NCBI GenBank assembly: GCA_023091735.1 | Contig: JALKBU010000210.1 | Coordinates: 1 to 60,641, forward strand | Length of the DNA stretch: 60,641 nt | Reading direction: 5' to 3' | Origin: Trichomonas tenax | Lineage: Eukaryota; Parabasalia; Trichomonadida; Trichomonadidae | Shown: in pieces, positions 41,556-52,009 of the stretch | Layout of the letters: every line of letters begins with the position of its first letter | Numbering within the stretch: the first letter of the stretch is position 1 | Notes under the pieces: model-generated | What the model was told of the DNA's origin: nothing | What the model saw: the letters and a program-made list of their open reading frames with translations, nothing else | Database searches by the model: none | Program-made: the position numbers and the translations under genes

Positions 41556-42770
41556 TTACAAGAAAATAAATGGTGTTAGAAGAGACATTTTGAAATAGTT
41601 ATAACAAATCTGATGTGCTGTAGGAATATGATCATATGGATTATCTATTATATAAGCATTAATATCAATTGTGCAATGATAATTTCGATCACTAACACTC
41701 ATGTTTATCAATTTAGTTATTTCTTGAGGGAAAGAACTTGTTACATGAATTATTGTTGAGCTTGGAACATTGCCATCATTATATGTATCACCACAATAAT
41801 ATATATTGACACCATCGTTCAAAAGAAATTGTGATCCTAGATTCTCCATGTTACCAAGAAAATAAATAAATTTAATATCGGTATCATAGAATGCATATTC
41901 CATTGTTGTGGTAAAAGATCGGGAAAATATAACTGTTTCGATATTCAAACATCCCATAAATATTGCATAGGAAATTAAGCAAATGAAAGCATTTCTGAGG
42001 TCATAAAATTCCAATTGCTTACATTCTCGGAACAAATTATCGCTCATGAATTTTATTTGATTTTTGAAGCTAAAATTAACAAAACTGGATCCACTAAAAG
42101 CACAACTTTCAATTCTTGTAACAGTAGGTAATATATCTATGTATGTATCAACATGATATTTAATTAGAGTTTTAAAATCTGAACAATAGACAATATTATT
42201 ATGAGCAACAAATTTAGGACTATCAGATTTCAAAACTCTTAATTTCTGTGTTGAAATGAGTTCATTGCCATAAGATAAGCACATAAATGCATAGGGAAAT
42301 ATGAATTCTTTAATTGAGCTTCCCCAAAGAAAGGCTGAATTCATCTTTTCTAATGTAGAAGGAAGTTTTAATATATCCAAATCAGAGGCAAAAAAGTGAT
42401 GTGTTCCATCAAACTTTAAAGATAAATATTGAGACATATCAGCAGTTCTAATTGAACATCCATAAAATGTTCCACCTCTTATCAATATTAATAATGAAGG
42501 AAATATAATTTGTTTACAATTGCCAAAACTTTGAAAAGCGTTTTCACCAATTGTTGTTATGCTACTTGGAAGGTTTATTTCTCCAATTCTGCATTGATAA
42601 AATGCTTTGTTTCCAATATATTTGACAGGTTTATTTTCGATTGTATCTAGAATGATAAGAGTTTCATTATAAACATCATCTATTGCAGGAACACTTCCAT
42701 CGCCAATTTGTATTTCATTAGATACAACAACGTATCTTAGTGTTTTGTTTTCGGATTGAAATAGTTCCAA
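41556..42770 (-). CDS. BspA-like leucine-rich repeat protein, start uncertain
   Basis: A 404-codon open frame of LRR_5/BspA type: KYIGNKAFYQCRIGEINLPS, ITTIGENAFQSFGNCKQIIFPS and TRIESCAFSGSSFVNFSFKN show the repeat. The frame opens at a TTG, not an ATG; an ATG just upstream at about 42780 is in another frame and a stop lies between. Either one base is lost near the start or this is a 5'-truncated copy. It also ends without the usual transmembrane helix: after a terminal domain (ISVSDRNY..., residues about 350-385) it stops within YFKMSLLTPFIFL. It converges on the TBC-like gene with 49 bp between stops. The interior is free of stops, in contrast to the other BspA copies here. Confidence 0.62.
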   Translation of the reverse strand: MELFQSENKTLRYVVVSNEIQIGDGSVPAIDDVYNETLIILDTIENKPVKYIGNKAFYQCRIGEINLPSSITTIGENAFQSFGNCKQIIFPSLLILIRGGTFYGCSIRTADMSQYLSLKFDGTHHFFASDLDILKLPSTLEKMNSAFLWGSSIKEFIFPYAFMCLSYGNELISTQKLRVLKSDSPKFVAHNNIVYCSDFKTLIKYHVDTYIDILPTVTRIESCAFSGSSFVNFSFKNQIKFMSDNLFRECKQLEFYDLRNAFICLISYAIFMGCLNIETVIFSRSFTTTMEYAFYDTDIKFIYFLGNMENLGSQFLLNDGVNIYYCGDTYNDGNVPSSTIIHVTSSFPQEITKLINMSVSDRNYHCTIDINAYIIDNPYDHIPTAHQICYNYFKMSLLTPFIFL

Positions 42771-44208
42771 ACCTCATTAATTTTTCTGTCATCTTCAAAA
42801 TTTAAGATTAAACTGCTTTCTATTTTCTCTTAAAGGATACATCTATGTCAGTGATCGAAATCATTTATAAGGATACATCTATGTCAGTACAAGACTGGAG
42901 CATGCCGGGTTAGAATACTATGCTCTTTAATTGAAGAGAATATTATTAAATGCGCACTTGTGAATGAAATTAAGGTTCCGTCCTATCCAAATAAAAACTC
43001 TCAAAATATTCTATGAGCTTTAGAATTAATCCTTTCACCAGAAAAAGTTTCATATTTTTTCGCTCTAAATTTAGATTTATAACTATGTGTTAAGCAATAG
43101 CAATGAAGAATATCTGCATTTTCGAATTTCTTGGATTTTTAAGTTTAGGCGAATGAAATAATGTCAACTAAATTTAACAACCCTAAAAATTACCATTTTT
43201 CAACACAACCAAAATGCGTAGCTTTATATACAAGTACCTAAGAAACTCATAAGAAATATCCTCTGCATGAATATGGTAATAATTTATGAACAAACATTTA
43301 AGTGATCTTAAAATGTAGTTCTTTAAATCTATAACATATTCTATTCATCAAAAGCATTATGAAATTATAGGGAAGTATGTAAATAAATTGATTCTTTTAT
43401 AAACTGCTATTGTTTCATCAAAGTTAAAGAGCAACAATAAAAGATTTTTTAGCGTCGTTTCTTATGAGATAATCAATATTATAATTTCATGTGTGTAGGT
43501 AATAAGGACACAAATTTTACATATTCCGATGGGCTGTAGGCAGAGCTGTTTATTCTATTTTACATCAATCAAAAGTATCAAATAGAGCTGTTTTAACTCT
43601 TCTCAAAAAGTAATGAAACAATTTTTATATATGCAATTAGTCACCATATCGGAATAACTTTCTTCTGACCAATTTTAACATTTTTCTGAACTGAATATTG
43701 AGGATTGAGACAAAATTTATTGCATTAGAATCAGATACGTGTTTCTTATTGTTTTTATACGGTAAATATTTGAATTTAACACAAAAAGTTGGAAATTCAA
43801 TTTGATTTGAATGTGGCTGAAATTTCGGAATTTGATCTGCCCTCCAAAACCATTATAAATCAATAATGAACATTGTGTATATGTTACATATTACATTCTT
43901 AAGGTTTATTATTACACCTTTAATTATTCTATCAAAATGCTAAAAGGCACTTTTTCAGAGTGGGATTACTTCTATCGATTCTTTAAACAGTATAATGCAA
44001 CTATTTTTATGTACAAATTATTATATCCGCACTCAAGGGATTGCATATATATGATTCGGAATTGATTTTTTGCGATATATTGATAAACTGAATATATTGG
44101 ATTTGCAAAGCATAGCAGTCAGTATAACTTCCATTAGTGCTATCGGAGAGTTATTTATGATTAGATATTTTTTAAAAAACAAGATCAAACAATAAAACAA
44201 AAGATATA
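42771..44208. other. 1.4-kb intergenic stretch
   Basis: AT-rich, no gene supported. It holds the 36-bp tandem duplication at 42833-42888 and nothing else that I can support. Confidence 0.5.
42833..42888. repeat. short direct repeat (36-bp period)
   Basis: AAGGATACATCTATGTCAGT occurs at 42833-42852 and again at 42869-42888, exact over 20 bases with a 36-base period. It looks like a single partial tandem duplication in non-coding DNA. Confidence 0.75.
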
Positions 44209-44628
44209 TTAGAATTGGCCCCTAGGAACCACATCAAAGATTCCTGGTATATGATTGAGTCCCACGCTTTCTAATTCAGGGAGAATGTGATTGAATTTCG
44301 GCAATGAATTGTTAATTGCATATTGTAATTGGACAACAGGTGCTTGCTGCTGAACATGATACTGTGGCTGTTGAATGTTAATCACTGGCTGTTGATTTTG
44401 AATTACTTGTTGATCATATAACATTTGATCGACGAGGAATCTCGCTTTGCGACCTTTCTTTCTCACTCTTTTTATTCGCCCTTTAGTGCCATCGACATTA
44501 CTCCAATCTTCCCTATAATATTCATCTCTCGCTTCGTTTTCATTCTCTGGAGTCCATTGATCGTTGGGACTCGCGTCCGATGAATATTCATCAACTTGGT
44601 TGGAAGTCCATGTATCATTGTTTTTCAT
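44209..44628 (-). CDS. hypothetical polar, glutamine-rich protein, 139 aa
   Basis: An open frame from a true ATG at 44628. The N-terminal half is acidic and polar (Asn, Asp, Ser, Glu, with several Trp). A strongly basic stretch GRIKRVRKKGRKARF lies at about residues 50-64 and could bind nucleic acid or act as a nuclear signal. A Gln/Val-rich segment follows (VIQNQQPVINIQQPQY), then a short hydrophobic end. The composition differs sharply from the AT-driven noise around it, which argues for a real gene. No domain or homologue is recognised. It is probably largely disordered. Confidence 0.55.
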   Translation of the reverse strand: MKNNDTWTSNQVDEYSSDASPNDQWTPENENEARDEYYREDWSNVDGTKGRIKRVRKKGRKARFLVDQMLYDQQVIQNQQPVINIQQPQYHVQQQAPVVQLQYAINNSLPKFNHILPELESVGLNHIPGIFDVVPRGQF

Positions 44629-45358
44629 TAAAAAATAATGAAAATTTTAAGTGTGCATTTCCCTAAAAATAGTGAAAAATTCTTCCTTCGTACGATTATT
44701 TTCAATTCAAAAAATTGAATAGCGCTCACAAAAACTAGAAGGAGCCAAAAGAGTCAGAAGCCAGCATGCCAAATTGTTCATAATTTGTCTCTCCACCCCG
44801 TTCTGCACTCTTACCCTTGAGGCATGACCTTCCTCCGCTTCAAAGTCGATAAATTGCAGATTTTCAAATCCAATAATTCTCCATTTCTTCAAAAGTCCCT
44901 TTCCATTACCGCCAATCATACCTACAAATTCATATCAATATGGAATAATTCTATTTTATAGCTTGCTTTACTGTAAAAACTTCACTTTTGCTATTTGTAA
45001 TTTCAATTTTGAATAGAAAATAATTGTATGCAGAAAATTGTTTTCATTTTTTTGGGGTCACATAATTTTGTTTTGTCTGCTTATTTTTATGATCATATGA
45101 GAGGCCTCCTGCTTTTATATATAATGCCCGATTATAGCAAATAAAATTTTAAAATTTTTGTCACAGCTGCGAAAAAGTTTAAAATTTATCATAAGAATGC
45201 GATGCTGATATGTCAAAACTAAACGAATGGATGATAGCTGGTGATCGGAACGTACAGTAGCGATTAATGAAACTTTCGGTATGTTAAAATGCATTATTGG
45301 AAGCTAGCTGAATACTGTCTAAGAATACTCCTGAAAGCTCCACCGAAAATATCATTAA

Positions 45359-45538
45359 TTTCCAATTTGTCTGGAAATAAAATTATTGGACAAAATCAAT
45401 AATAAGTTTAGAAGAGAATTAGAACTAGCACTGGAATGTTATGTCGCTCGATGCAATAAATTGGAAGCCGAGGAAACAAAGATGCAATATCTCGTTTCGA
45501 GAAATGAAGGAATCGAAATAAAGAAAAAAAAAAAATAA
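45359..45538 (+). pseudogene. coiled-coil coding remnant
   Basis: 59 codons open between stops, reading INNKFRRELELALECY then NKLEAEETKMQYLVSRNEG and a poly-lysine end from an A-run, with clear helical, charged composition. It has no start codon. MSKLNEWM at 45210 may be the lost beginning. I do not recognise the family. A similar charged helical trace occurs at 50131-50280. Confidence 0.35.
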
Positions 45539-45593
45539 TCAATTCTACTTAGCAAAAAATGATTACGGGCGTAAAATTTGTATTGTCCCTAAA

Positions 45594-45633
45594 TTTACAT
45601 GTCAGATTTATTTCTGACAATCTTACATGTAAA
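45594..45633. promoter_or_regulatory. nested inverted copies of the ACATGT and GTCAGA words
   Basis: The outer TTTACATGT (45594-45602) pairs with ACATGTAAA (45625-45633), and the inner TGTCAGA (45600-45606) pairs with TCTGACA (45613-45619). This is the densest example of the recurrent promoter word. Its distance to the kinase start at 46208 is over 570 bases, so its target is unclear. Confidence 0.4.
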
Positions 45634-46207
45634 CCAATTCAACTCTATTTTAATCAGTATACCGAGTGTGATTTCATGTGCTATGCATGTATTCTTAATT
45701 ATAATTTCTTAACAATTTCCACAAATCAATTAAAGTAAACGAAAAATAAACTTATAGAAGATCTGAAATAGCCTCCGTCAAGATTTGCTGAAGTTTATGT
45801 CGAACCAGAGCTTCTCAAAATAACATATATGAAATCATCAAGTCAGAAAATAAAATTGCGCTTCTCTATCTATATTTTATATAATACATAGTTTGCTAAA
45901 AATATCAGATAGAAAATTACTTGTCAAATTTGTTTATATTCAGTAAAATTTGAATCCAAAATTTGGAAAGTTCAAATTTTACACGTCAAATTGCCAATCA
46001 AATTTTTGATCACTTTTATTCAATTGTTATTGATATGACATGAAATTACTTAATAAATACCATGCATATAATGTATAAAATTGATTATCAAAGTATTTCA
46101 ATTATATAATTAGTGGAATATTCACTTTTAAAAACAATTCAAATTTTACATGACAAAAATTATGACACTTTTGAAAATAATTGTTTTGTTTTTGCTATTT
46201 TTAGAAA

Positions 46208-46824
46208 ATGAGTGCACAGAATCCTGAATCGTCTGACTTCAGTTGGAGATTCAGGATCATCAAAAAGTCTGCAGCGGCGCTTATGGCAGTATGTATAAGG
46301 CTCTAGACACTGTAAATCACAGAATTGTTGCATTGAAATCGACGAAGATATTTGATGCATCACAATCTATGCCATTGAGTTTCTTTAGGGAACTGAAAGT
46401 ATTGCAATCAGTGAAAAAGGAAAATATCGTTGAATATTATGAAACAATTCGAGATCACAATGAAACCTACATTTCAATGGAATACCGCGATACATATCTC
46501 CAAAAGCAACTTAATTATTCTACAAAATTGGATTCAAACCCAATAAAATTTGTGATGAAACAGATTTTACAAGGTTTAGAGGTATTACCAAAGGGTATAG
46601 CACATAGGGATATAAAGCTTGCAAATATTCTAATACATAATGGAAGAAAGATCAAAATTGCAGATTTTGGTCTTTCAAAATCAATTCACAGTCAATGTCT
46701 CACTTCTAAGGTTTGTTCACTTGCGTATCGTGCGCCAGAACTCATTCTTGGATCTCAAAACTATTCAACATCTGTGGTTGTTATCTTTTATGAGTTAGCA
46801 ACAGGTCAAGCCAGTCCTCACTAA
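46208..46824 (+). pseudogene. CDK-like protein kinase, frameshifted and truncated
   Basis: It starts at ATG 46208 (MSAQNPESSDFSWRFRIIKK), loses frame near 46262 and continues in the next frame with SGAYGSMYKALD (glycine loop), IVALKS (ATP-binding lysine), HRDIKLANI (catalytic loop), DFGLSKS and AYRAPELILGS (activation segment of CMGC/CDK-type kinases). After YSTSV the sequence jumps to FYELATGQ, so the conserved DVWSxG block is deleted, and the frame ends 6 residues later. The whole C-terminal lobe (about 100 residues) is missing. ATP site and catalytic residues are readable, but no active kinase can be made. GTCA/ACATG-type words lie upstream. Confidence 0.85.
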
Positions 46825-47072
46825 TAATAAATTTTTAATTCATAATAGTAAATAAGAAAATATCTATATTTTTAAATATCATTTTATATACTACTGACAC
46901 ATCACAGAATGGAATACAATGATACGTATATACCATCTGCTGTCTTTTTGTTGATTTAATTTGTAATTTGTTGCTAAATTGTAAATTGCGGATCAACATA
47001 AGCGACAATAGTAATATCCAACCAGATAGTGTGTATTCCTATCGTCACTAAAGCATATTGATCATACTGGCA
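46825..47072. other. short intergenic DNA
   Basis: AT-rich, with nothing supported between the kinase pseudogene and the small frame at 47073. Confidence 0.35.
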
Positions 47073-47225
47073 ATGTTTTCTGTGGACACTCGAAGTCAAT
47101 ACACCTCTTTCAATTTTGATTCGGAAAATGTTCCAAAGATTCCACTTCCTGAGGTAATTGAACGCAATGATTCATTCTCACCAAATATGCCAATGATAAG
47201 GCCACCGCCTGTTGTATTGGTATGA
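47073..47225 (+). CDS. 50-codon frame resembling a surface-protein cytoplasmic tail
   Basis: ATG to TGA, 50 residues, too short for most gene callers. It reads MFSVDTRSQYTSFNFDSENV then VPKIPLPEVIERNDSF and an MPMIRPPPVVLV end. It is polar, proline-containing and has a QYTSF tyrosine motif, much like the short cytoplasmic tails that follow the membrane helix in trichomonad surface proteins. Its GC content is higher than the flanks. No membrane helix precedes it. It is either a stranded tail from a lost surface gene or a tiny gene. Confidence 0.35.
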   Translation: MFSVDTRSQYTSFNFDSENVPKIPLPEVIERNDSFSPNMPMIRPPPVVLV

Positions 47226-47409
47226 AATTGACTTCGTGTCAAATTTTGCCTTCGTGGCCTTTTTTTCTTTTCGCATTTTTTATTGACACTGTTTGCATTT
47301 CGACTTCGTGTCCGTTTTTAATGCATATAAGCAGTGCCAGCCACAGGTCGAGTACTTATGGATTTTATTATCTATATTAAAAACATTTCATTCATGAATA
47401 TATTTTTAT
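47226..47409. other. short intergenic DNA with a repeated word
   Basis: ACTTCGTGTC occurs twice (about 47230-47239 and 47304-47313) with related TTCGTGGCC between. Nothing else is visible. Confidence 0.4.
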
Positions 47410-48440
47410 TTAATTCAAAAAGTGATAAAATGATAACATTGGAATTCCTGAACAGAAAAACGGTTCACAACCACATGTAGCTTTGCACCTACATACAATT
47501 GATGAACCTCCACTAGAATCACTTCCAGCAGATATGTATGTTATTTTAGCATAACCTTGCCTTAGAAGATAACCATTTGCTAAAATAACTATTTGAAATT
47601 TTTATCTGCAATCTTCTATAAACAATCTATCAATTAAAATTTCATAACAAATAATGGCACCTTTTTTCGGATTGGTAAACTTCAGAAATTTTATGTCATT
47701 TGAAAATTTGTATTTTATTTTCTTATTTGACAACACAAATTGGTAAATTGTTATTAGATATTTAATTTTTATTCAAATTAAAAGCAAATAAAAAGATATC
47801 ATAGGAATTCCAGAGCGAAAGAATGGAGCGCAATTACAAGTTGCTTTGAACTCTACCTTAATATGAGAATTCACCACTGAATAGAGTACCTTTGTTATAT
47901 CGTATCCATATTCTGTATTCAATCCTGGCAAAAGTGCTCCATTCTTAGTTTAATAATTATGTTGTCACTTTTCTTGTGTAAATGACACTTTTTATTCAAT
48001 ACAAAAGTGAGTTAAAAAATAACATTGGTACTCCTGAATGGAAAAATGGAGCACAAAAACAAGAAGCTTTACAAATACATTGGCCAGCTGATTGAGCACC
48101 AGATGATTCAGATAAAGATGATATAGTGGCATATCCATGAATTTATTCCCGACGCTAGATAAACTTTTCTATATAAAAAAAAATAAAATTCTAAACTCCT
48201 CGTCATAAATCAGGAGCAGGCCAAATAATTTGAAGTGAAGTAAACAAATAATTGTATGTGCTTAGTGAAAAAAAAATATTTCTATTCTTTGATAAAAATA
48301 TTTCATGAATGCCACTGAATGGAAGAATGGAGGACAATAATATGCTCCCTTGCAATTACAATTATATACTTTAGCAGTGGCAGTTGGAAAAGTTAAAAAT
48401 AATTGCATATCCAGAACCTGTTTATTTCATTAGAAAAAAA
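47410..48440 (-). repeat. four tandem copies of a cysteine-rich protein tail
   Basis: Four minus-strand units share the peptide pattern GYxxI, 15-25 variable residues, then CxCKAxCxCxPFFxSGxPM and a short hydrophobic end before a stop. They lie at 47410-47556, 47773-47945, 47996-48136 and 48296-48440; the last is frameshifted and the second has lost the first two cysteines. Units are separated by AT-rich spacers, one of which (47965-47995) carries TGTCACTTTT and GACACTTTTTATTC words. GYAxI resembles the last strand of the glycine-rich domain seen at 34.7-36.5 kb, so these may be C-termini of lost glycine-rich proteins. A free-standing small-protein family is the alternative. I do not know this cysteine motif. 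Confidence 0.6.
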
Positions 48441-48500
48441 ATCTTTTGCTATCAATTTTTCTAAAACAAAACCTTCTTTATCATATAATATCTTTTTTTG

Positions 48501-49145
48501 TTAAATATTTCTATTCTTTGATATATGTCCTATAATACTAACATCTTCTTCTTCATTATCATTACTGATTTCTGAAAAGAAACTTCCTGCAATGTGACCC
48601 ATCAATTCGATTTTATGGATCGCGATACATGGAGGATCTCCTGGGCATGCTTCATCTTGGATAAGACGGACATATTTAGTTTCGTACTCATTGCTGAATT
48701 TAAATGTCTTCTCTTTGCATGAATGCATCTCTGAATCCTTTTCTATCTTGTGAATTGTTGTCCAAGTTTTATTATCATTCGATATTTGCAAAGACCAACT
48801 ATAAAGGCAGCACCTGCAACAAAAAGAGGTAGCATCATAACAGCAGCAAACTGATTCATCACAACATCCTGCTTGCACATAAAATCCTTTAATTTTCATC
48901 ATTTGATTCTTTATTGATAAAATAATGAAAGGGTGATCATCATATATTTTCCCACAGTTAGAGCACCAATCGTAGTTCTTTTCTATTTGATCAAATGCAT
49001 ATTCTGGTTTCGTAATTTGTCGAGAACCATTAATCCATTGTGCACTGGATCCAGATACAGAAAACTCGATTGTGCGTTGTTTGTATGCGTTTTTGAGAAT
49101 TGCTTGAGAATCACTTATTAATTCTTCACAAAGAAAGAAAATCAT
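48501..49145 (-). CDS. secreted discoidin (F5/8 C)-like domain protein, 214 aa
   Basis: The frame is open from a GTG, but the first ATG (49145) is taken as the start; it follows the AAAAGTGACA word by about 10 bases. The N-terminus MIFFLCEELI could be a weak signal sequence. Residues about 45-190 match a discoidin-type domain: YAFDQIEKNYDWCSN at the ligand-facing start, SWSLQISNDNKTWTTIHKIEKD in the middle, KYVRLIQDE and IAIHKIELMG at the end. These domains bind sugars or lipids. A striking cysteine cluster (GCCDESVCCCYDATSFCCRCC) is inserted in the middle, unusual for the family. The C-terminal tail is acidic. I see no membrane helix. Confidence 0.75.
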   Translation of the reverse strand: MIFFLCEELISDSQAILKNAYKQRTIEFSVSGSSAQWINGSRQITKPEYAFDQIEKNYDWCSNCGKIYDDHPFIILSIKNQMMKIKGFYVQAGCCDESVCCCYDATSFCCRCCLYSWSLQISNDNKTWTTIHKIEKDSEMHSCKEKTFKFSNEYETKYVRLIQDEACPGDPPCIAIHKIELMGHIAGSFFSEISNDNEEEDVSIIGHISKNRNI

Positions 49146-49492
49146 TTGTAAAAATGTCACTTTTTATATAAACAAATTTCATTTCTTTTTCCATTTTATT
49201 GTTAAATTAGAACATTATGAATCCAATAAAACAATATCTAAGTGAGAGAAGATACAATACATATGTTATTAACCTGTTATTCATCAAATAACATATTTGA
49301 TTAAAAATTCAGTATTCATTTGTGATTAAGAAATAAGTCTTTGAATACCAGCTAATATATTTCCATAGTTTATATAAACAAATAAATAGATTACATTGTC
49401 CAATCTCAGTGCAATGAATCAAATATTGAAATTTCAGGTAAATTCTCTAAATTATTGAAATTTGTTGGTGTCAACTCATTCCCAATTCTATC
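49146..49492. other. intergenic DNA, promoter of the discoidin gene
   Basis: AAAAAGTGACATTTTT on the minus strand (about 49149-49164) lies directly upstream of the discoidin start. The rest is AT-rich with nothing supported. Confidence 0.45.
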
Positions 49493-49880
49493 CTATTGAT
49501 ATCTGTGAAACACATTAAGGAAACCTTCAATATCAACTATATCGTCGATATTATAGAAACTCCGATGATAAAATTTAATTCTATTTCTAATCATCCATGC
49601 AGTTTTGCCTTGGAATTCCTTTGCAATTAGTATTGGAGATGTAACTCCCTTTTTAATCAAAGAAATGAGAAATCTGTCTTGATCACGCGTGAATTTGTTT
49701 TCCATGTTATTGATCTGATTCTGTATGAAGCTTTTTATTTGCCTTTCATTGTGATTCATTTATTTTTCAATTTCATTTGTGGAAAGTACTTTTTTTACAG
49801 AATAAAGATCACTAACTTGTCGGTGTCGTTTAGGAACTTCCTGTTGACGCTCCTTGGGTTTTGCTTCGAGATTGATCCAT
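49493..49880 (-). pseudogene. Myb/SANT-domain protein, broken
   Basis: The 88-codon frame from ATG 49759 contains NKFTRDQDRFLISLIKKG and WMIRNRIKFYHR, a Myb/SANT DNA-binding repeat of the kind trichomonads use in transcription factors, with the first core tryptophan replaced by phenylalanine. Directly before it, in the same frame, is TAA preceded by a charged stretch (PKERQQEVPKRHRQVSDLY) that looks like the true N-terminal part. ATG 49880 (MDQS) would be its start after a one-base shift. So the gene carries a frameshift and a nonsense codon. A short Myb protein from 49759 remains possible. A second Myb repeat, usual in this family, is absent. Confidence 0.6.
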
Positions 49881-50130
49881 TTTCAGTTGAGTGAAGTGAG
49901 ATAAATTGTGTTTTTCATTTTATGACAATTTTGATAAAATTCCATTTTCTGTCAAATATATATAGAAATGTTTTTGAAATACAACTTTATTTACAGGAAG
50001 AATCTCATGTCATATAGCTATGTATATAGCTCTTATGATTCCCAGACAATTTGATGCATTATCTTTCAATAAAAAAAAAGTCCTTTTGTTTATATGATCA
50101 TTTTGGTATTAGAAACTTAATTTATATACC

Positions 50131-50280
50131 ATGATTGAGATGATTGAAAGTAAGAAAAAGTCTGAAGTCGATAAATATGAATGAAATCGATATCAAAACT
50201 ATAAAAAGTCTTTTGAGGCATCTTGTGATAGGCTTATGAGTGAAATGATCATATTCATTTTAGCATGTCGAAAGTTATAA
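50131..50280 (+). pseudogene. charged helical coding remnant
   Basis: From ATG 50131, 17 codons to an in-frame TGA and then 31 more codons to TAA at 50278-50280. It is rich in Lys, Glu and Ser with helical character, like the trace at 45359-45538. No family is recognised. The continuous composition across the TGA suggests one former gene. Confidence 0.3.
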
Positions 50281-51637
50281 AAGTGATTATGTTAATTCAT
50301 AACTAGGAACTTTCAGCAGCTTTTTGAAGAACTCCGGTTAATTTTATAACGATTTATAATGATTTTGTGAATATCTGTTTTAAGATTTGAAACTGAAATT
50401 CAAAGTATTGATGTGTTCTGATGATATAAACATATATAATTCTTGTATTGAAGTGATTTTATGATCATAAGAAAGAGCCATCATAAGTATTATTTCATGA
50501 TATCTACGTTCTCATCAGAATGTCGTACCTAACGTTAAAATATCAATCAACGGCTTCCACATAAAAATTTAACATATTGCCTGTATGCCTTGATTCAAAT
50601 AGAAATACTTAAAAATTTCAAAATATGAATTTCGATTATATAGTGATTTGTGAGGTGAATCTGGATTTCCATGTCTCAAAGGAATCCATACAACTCTGGA
50701 AATCGCAAAGAATTAAAGATCAAAATTTGATCAAAAAATATATCGATCAAAACTCAATAAAAACATGTTTTTCTGAAATCACATCATCTAAAATGATCAG
50801 ATATCCAATAAAATCCTTCTTTTTGCAACAAAATAAAAAAAAAACGAAGCCTATATCGGTAATGAAGCTAAATACATCGACCCCACTGTGTATACATCGT
50901 AATCAATCAGTGAGAAACAAAATCGAATGATGTTGGAAAATAATATTGGTTATTTTGTCTCGGACTCGTGTAGAATAGCTTCACTAGGACCAGAGAGAAC
51001 GTATTTGTATTTAGCAGTGAAGGCGTCGCTCTTAAAAGAATTTTGTTGTTGAAATTATCAAAATAACCAAATATCGACAATTCAAGAGCAGCAATATGAA
51101 AATCAACGGAAAAGACACTGTATAATTTAACCTAAAACCGATTTCTAATTTTTTTACTGAGCAAAAAAATTTTTTTTAGTTTTCATAGTTCAGTATATTG
51201 TGAACAATAAAATATCAAAAATTCAGCAAAAAAATTATCGGCCAAGATTTTTCCATAACTAAACAGATAACAACATATGATATTCATTGTGTCATTTTCA
51301 ATTATGTTTTTAGATGCACTCTTGAAATATCTAGGGATGCAACTTTGGAAGATTTTTTCAAGCTCTTAAAAACTTTCTGGAAGATTTTCTGGAAATAATT
51401 TTGGAATGGAAAAATTTTTAATAAATAGTATAGATATGCATAAGCAAATTCCAGATATTAAATATGAAAGGATTTAAATTGGAGGGTATCGATCGACGAG
51501 TGAAGAATTAAGCCAAATTGTGCCAGTGCTTATTTCATCATTGTTGGACACAGAATACCAAGTATCACTGGGTTTTGATAATAGGATATCGAGAAAAGAA
51601 TAATTAAAGAAAATGATAAAAATCGTTATCTATGCAC

Positions 51638-51723
51638 ATAAACTTCATTTTTAATCTTACAATATTGAGGGAGACCCCTTGAAAAAATTGAGAGGAGAAC
51701 CTAGATTAACAAATGTAGTTTAT
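51638..51723. mobile_element. TIR mini-element, copy 2 (MITE-like)
   Basis: An 86-bp relative of the element at 5808-5918: ATAAACTTCATTTTTAATCT at the left, the inverse AGATTAACAAATGTAGTTTAT at the right, and the core words CAATATTGAGGGAGACC and TTGAAAAAATTGAGAGG. It lacks about 22 bases present after the left TIR in copy 1. The TA dinucleotides again bracket AAC...GTT. The two copies are 46 kb apart in unrelated flanks, which is evidence for dispersal. Confidence 0.72.
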
Positions 51724-52009
51724 AGATCAATTAAAATAATTTAGATATTTGTGAATTGTCATACAAATATTGATAGTTGCCTCAATTATCCAATCTCAAT
51801 AATTGTGATAGTTAAAAATAATTGAGACGTCTTTAACAAAATATTCTGAGATCCATTTAAAATGAGCGCAATAACAATTAAGCTTTATAGTATATAGACC
51901 AAAATTTTCGAAAAATGAAAATATTTTAATGATAATGTTACTATGCACAATGCAATGAGTTTTTCATGTTTTTAAAAAACCTGAAAATCCAAACAAATTT
52001 TAAACAATA

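Larger units (their letters stand above)
44629..46207. other. intergenic DNA with small coding traces and promoter words
   Basis: A GC-richer patch at 44740-44910 is open in two minus-strand frames (44707-44919 is the longer), an unidentified gene remnant at best. ATG 45210 opens 16 codons (MSKLNEWMIAGDRNVQ), and a coiled-coil-like frame follows at 45359-45538. At 45594-45633 TTTACATGT and ACATGTAAA flank an inner TGTCAGA/TCTGACA pair. Between 45976 and 46175 further words (TTTTACACGTCAAA, TTTTACATGACAAA, ATGACACTTTT) lead into the kinase pseudogene. Confidence 0.45.
49881..52009. other. 2.1-kb gene-poor stretch with traces
   Basis: A charged helical trace at 50131-50280 is open except for one TGA (MIEMIESKKKSEVDKYE, stop, NRYQNYKKSFEASC...). 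A 101-codon frame from ATG 50625 to 50930 is lysine/asparagine-rich with no recognisable domain and may be chance. The second mini-element copy lies at 51638-51723. The rest is AT-rich. Confidence 0.45.
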
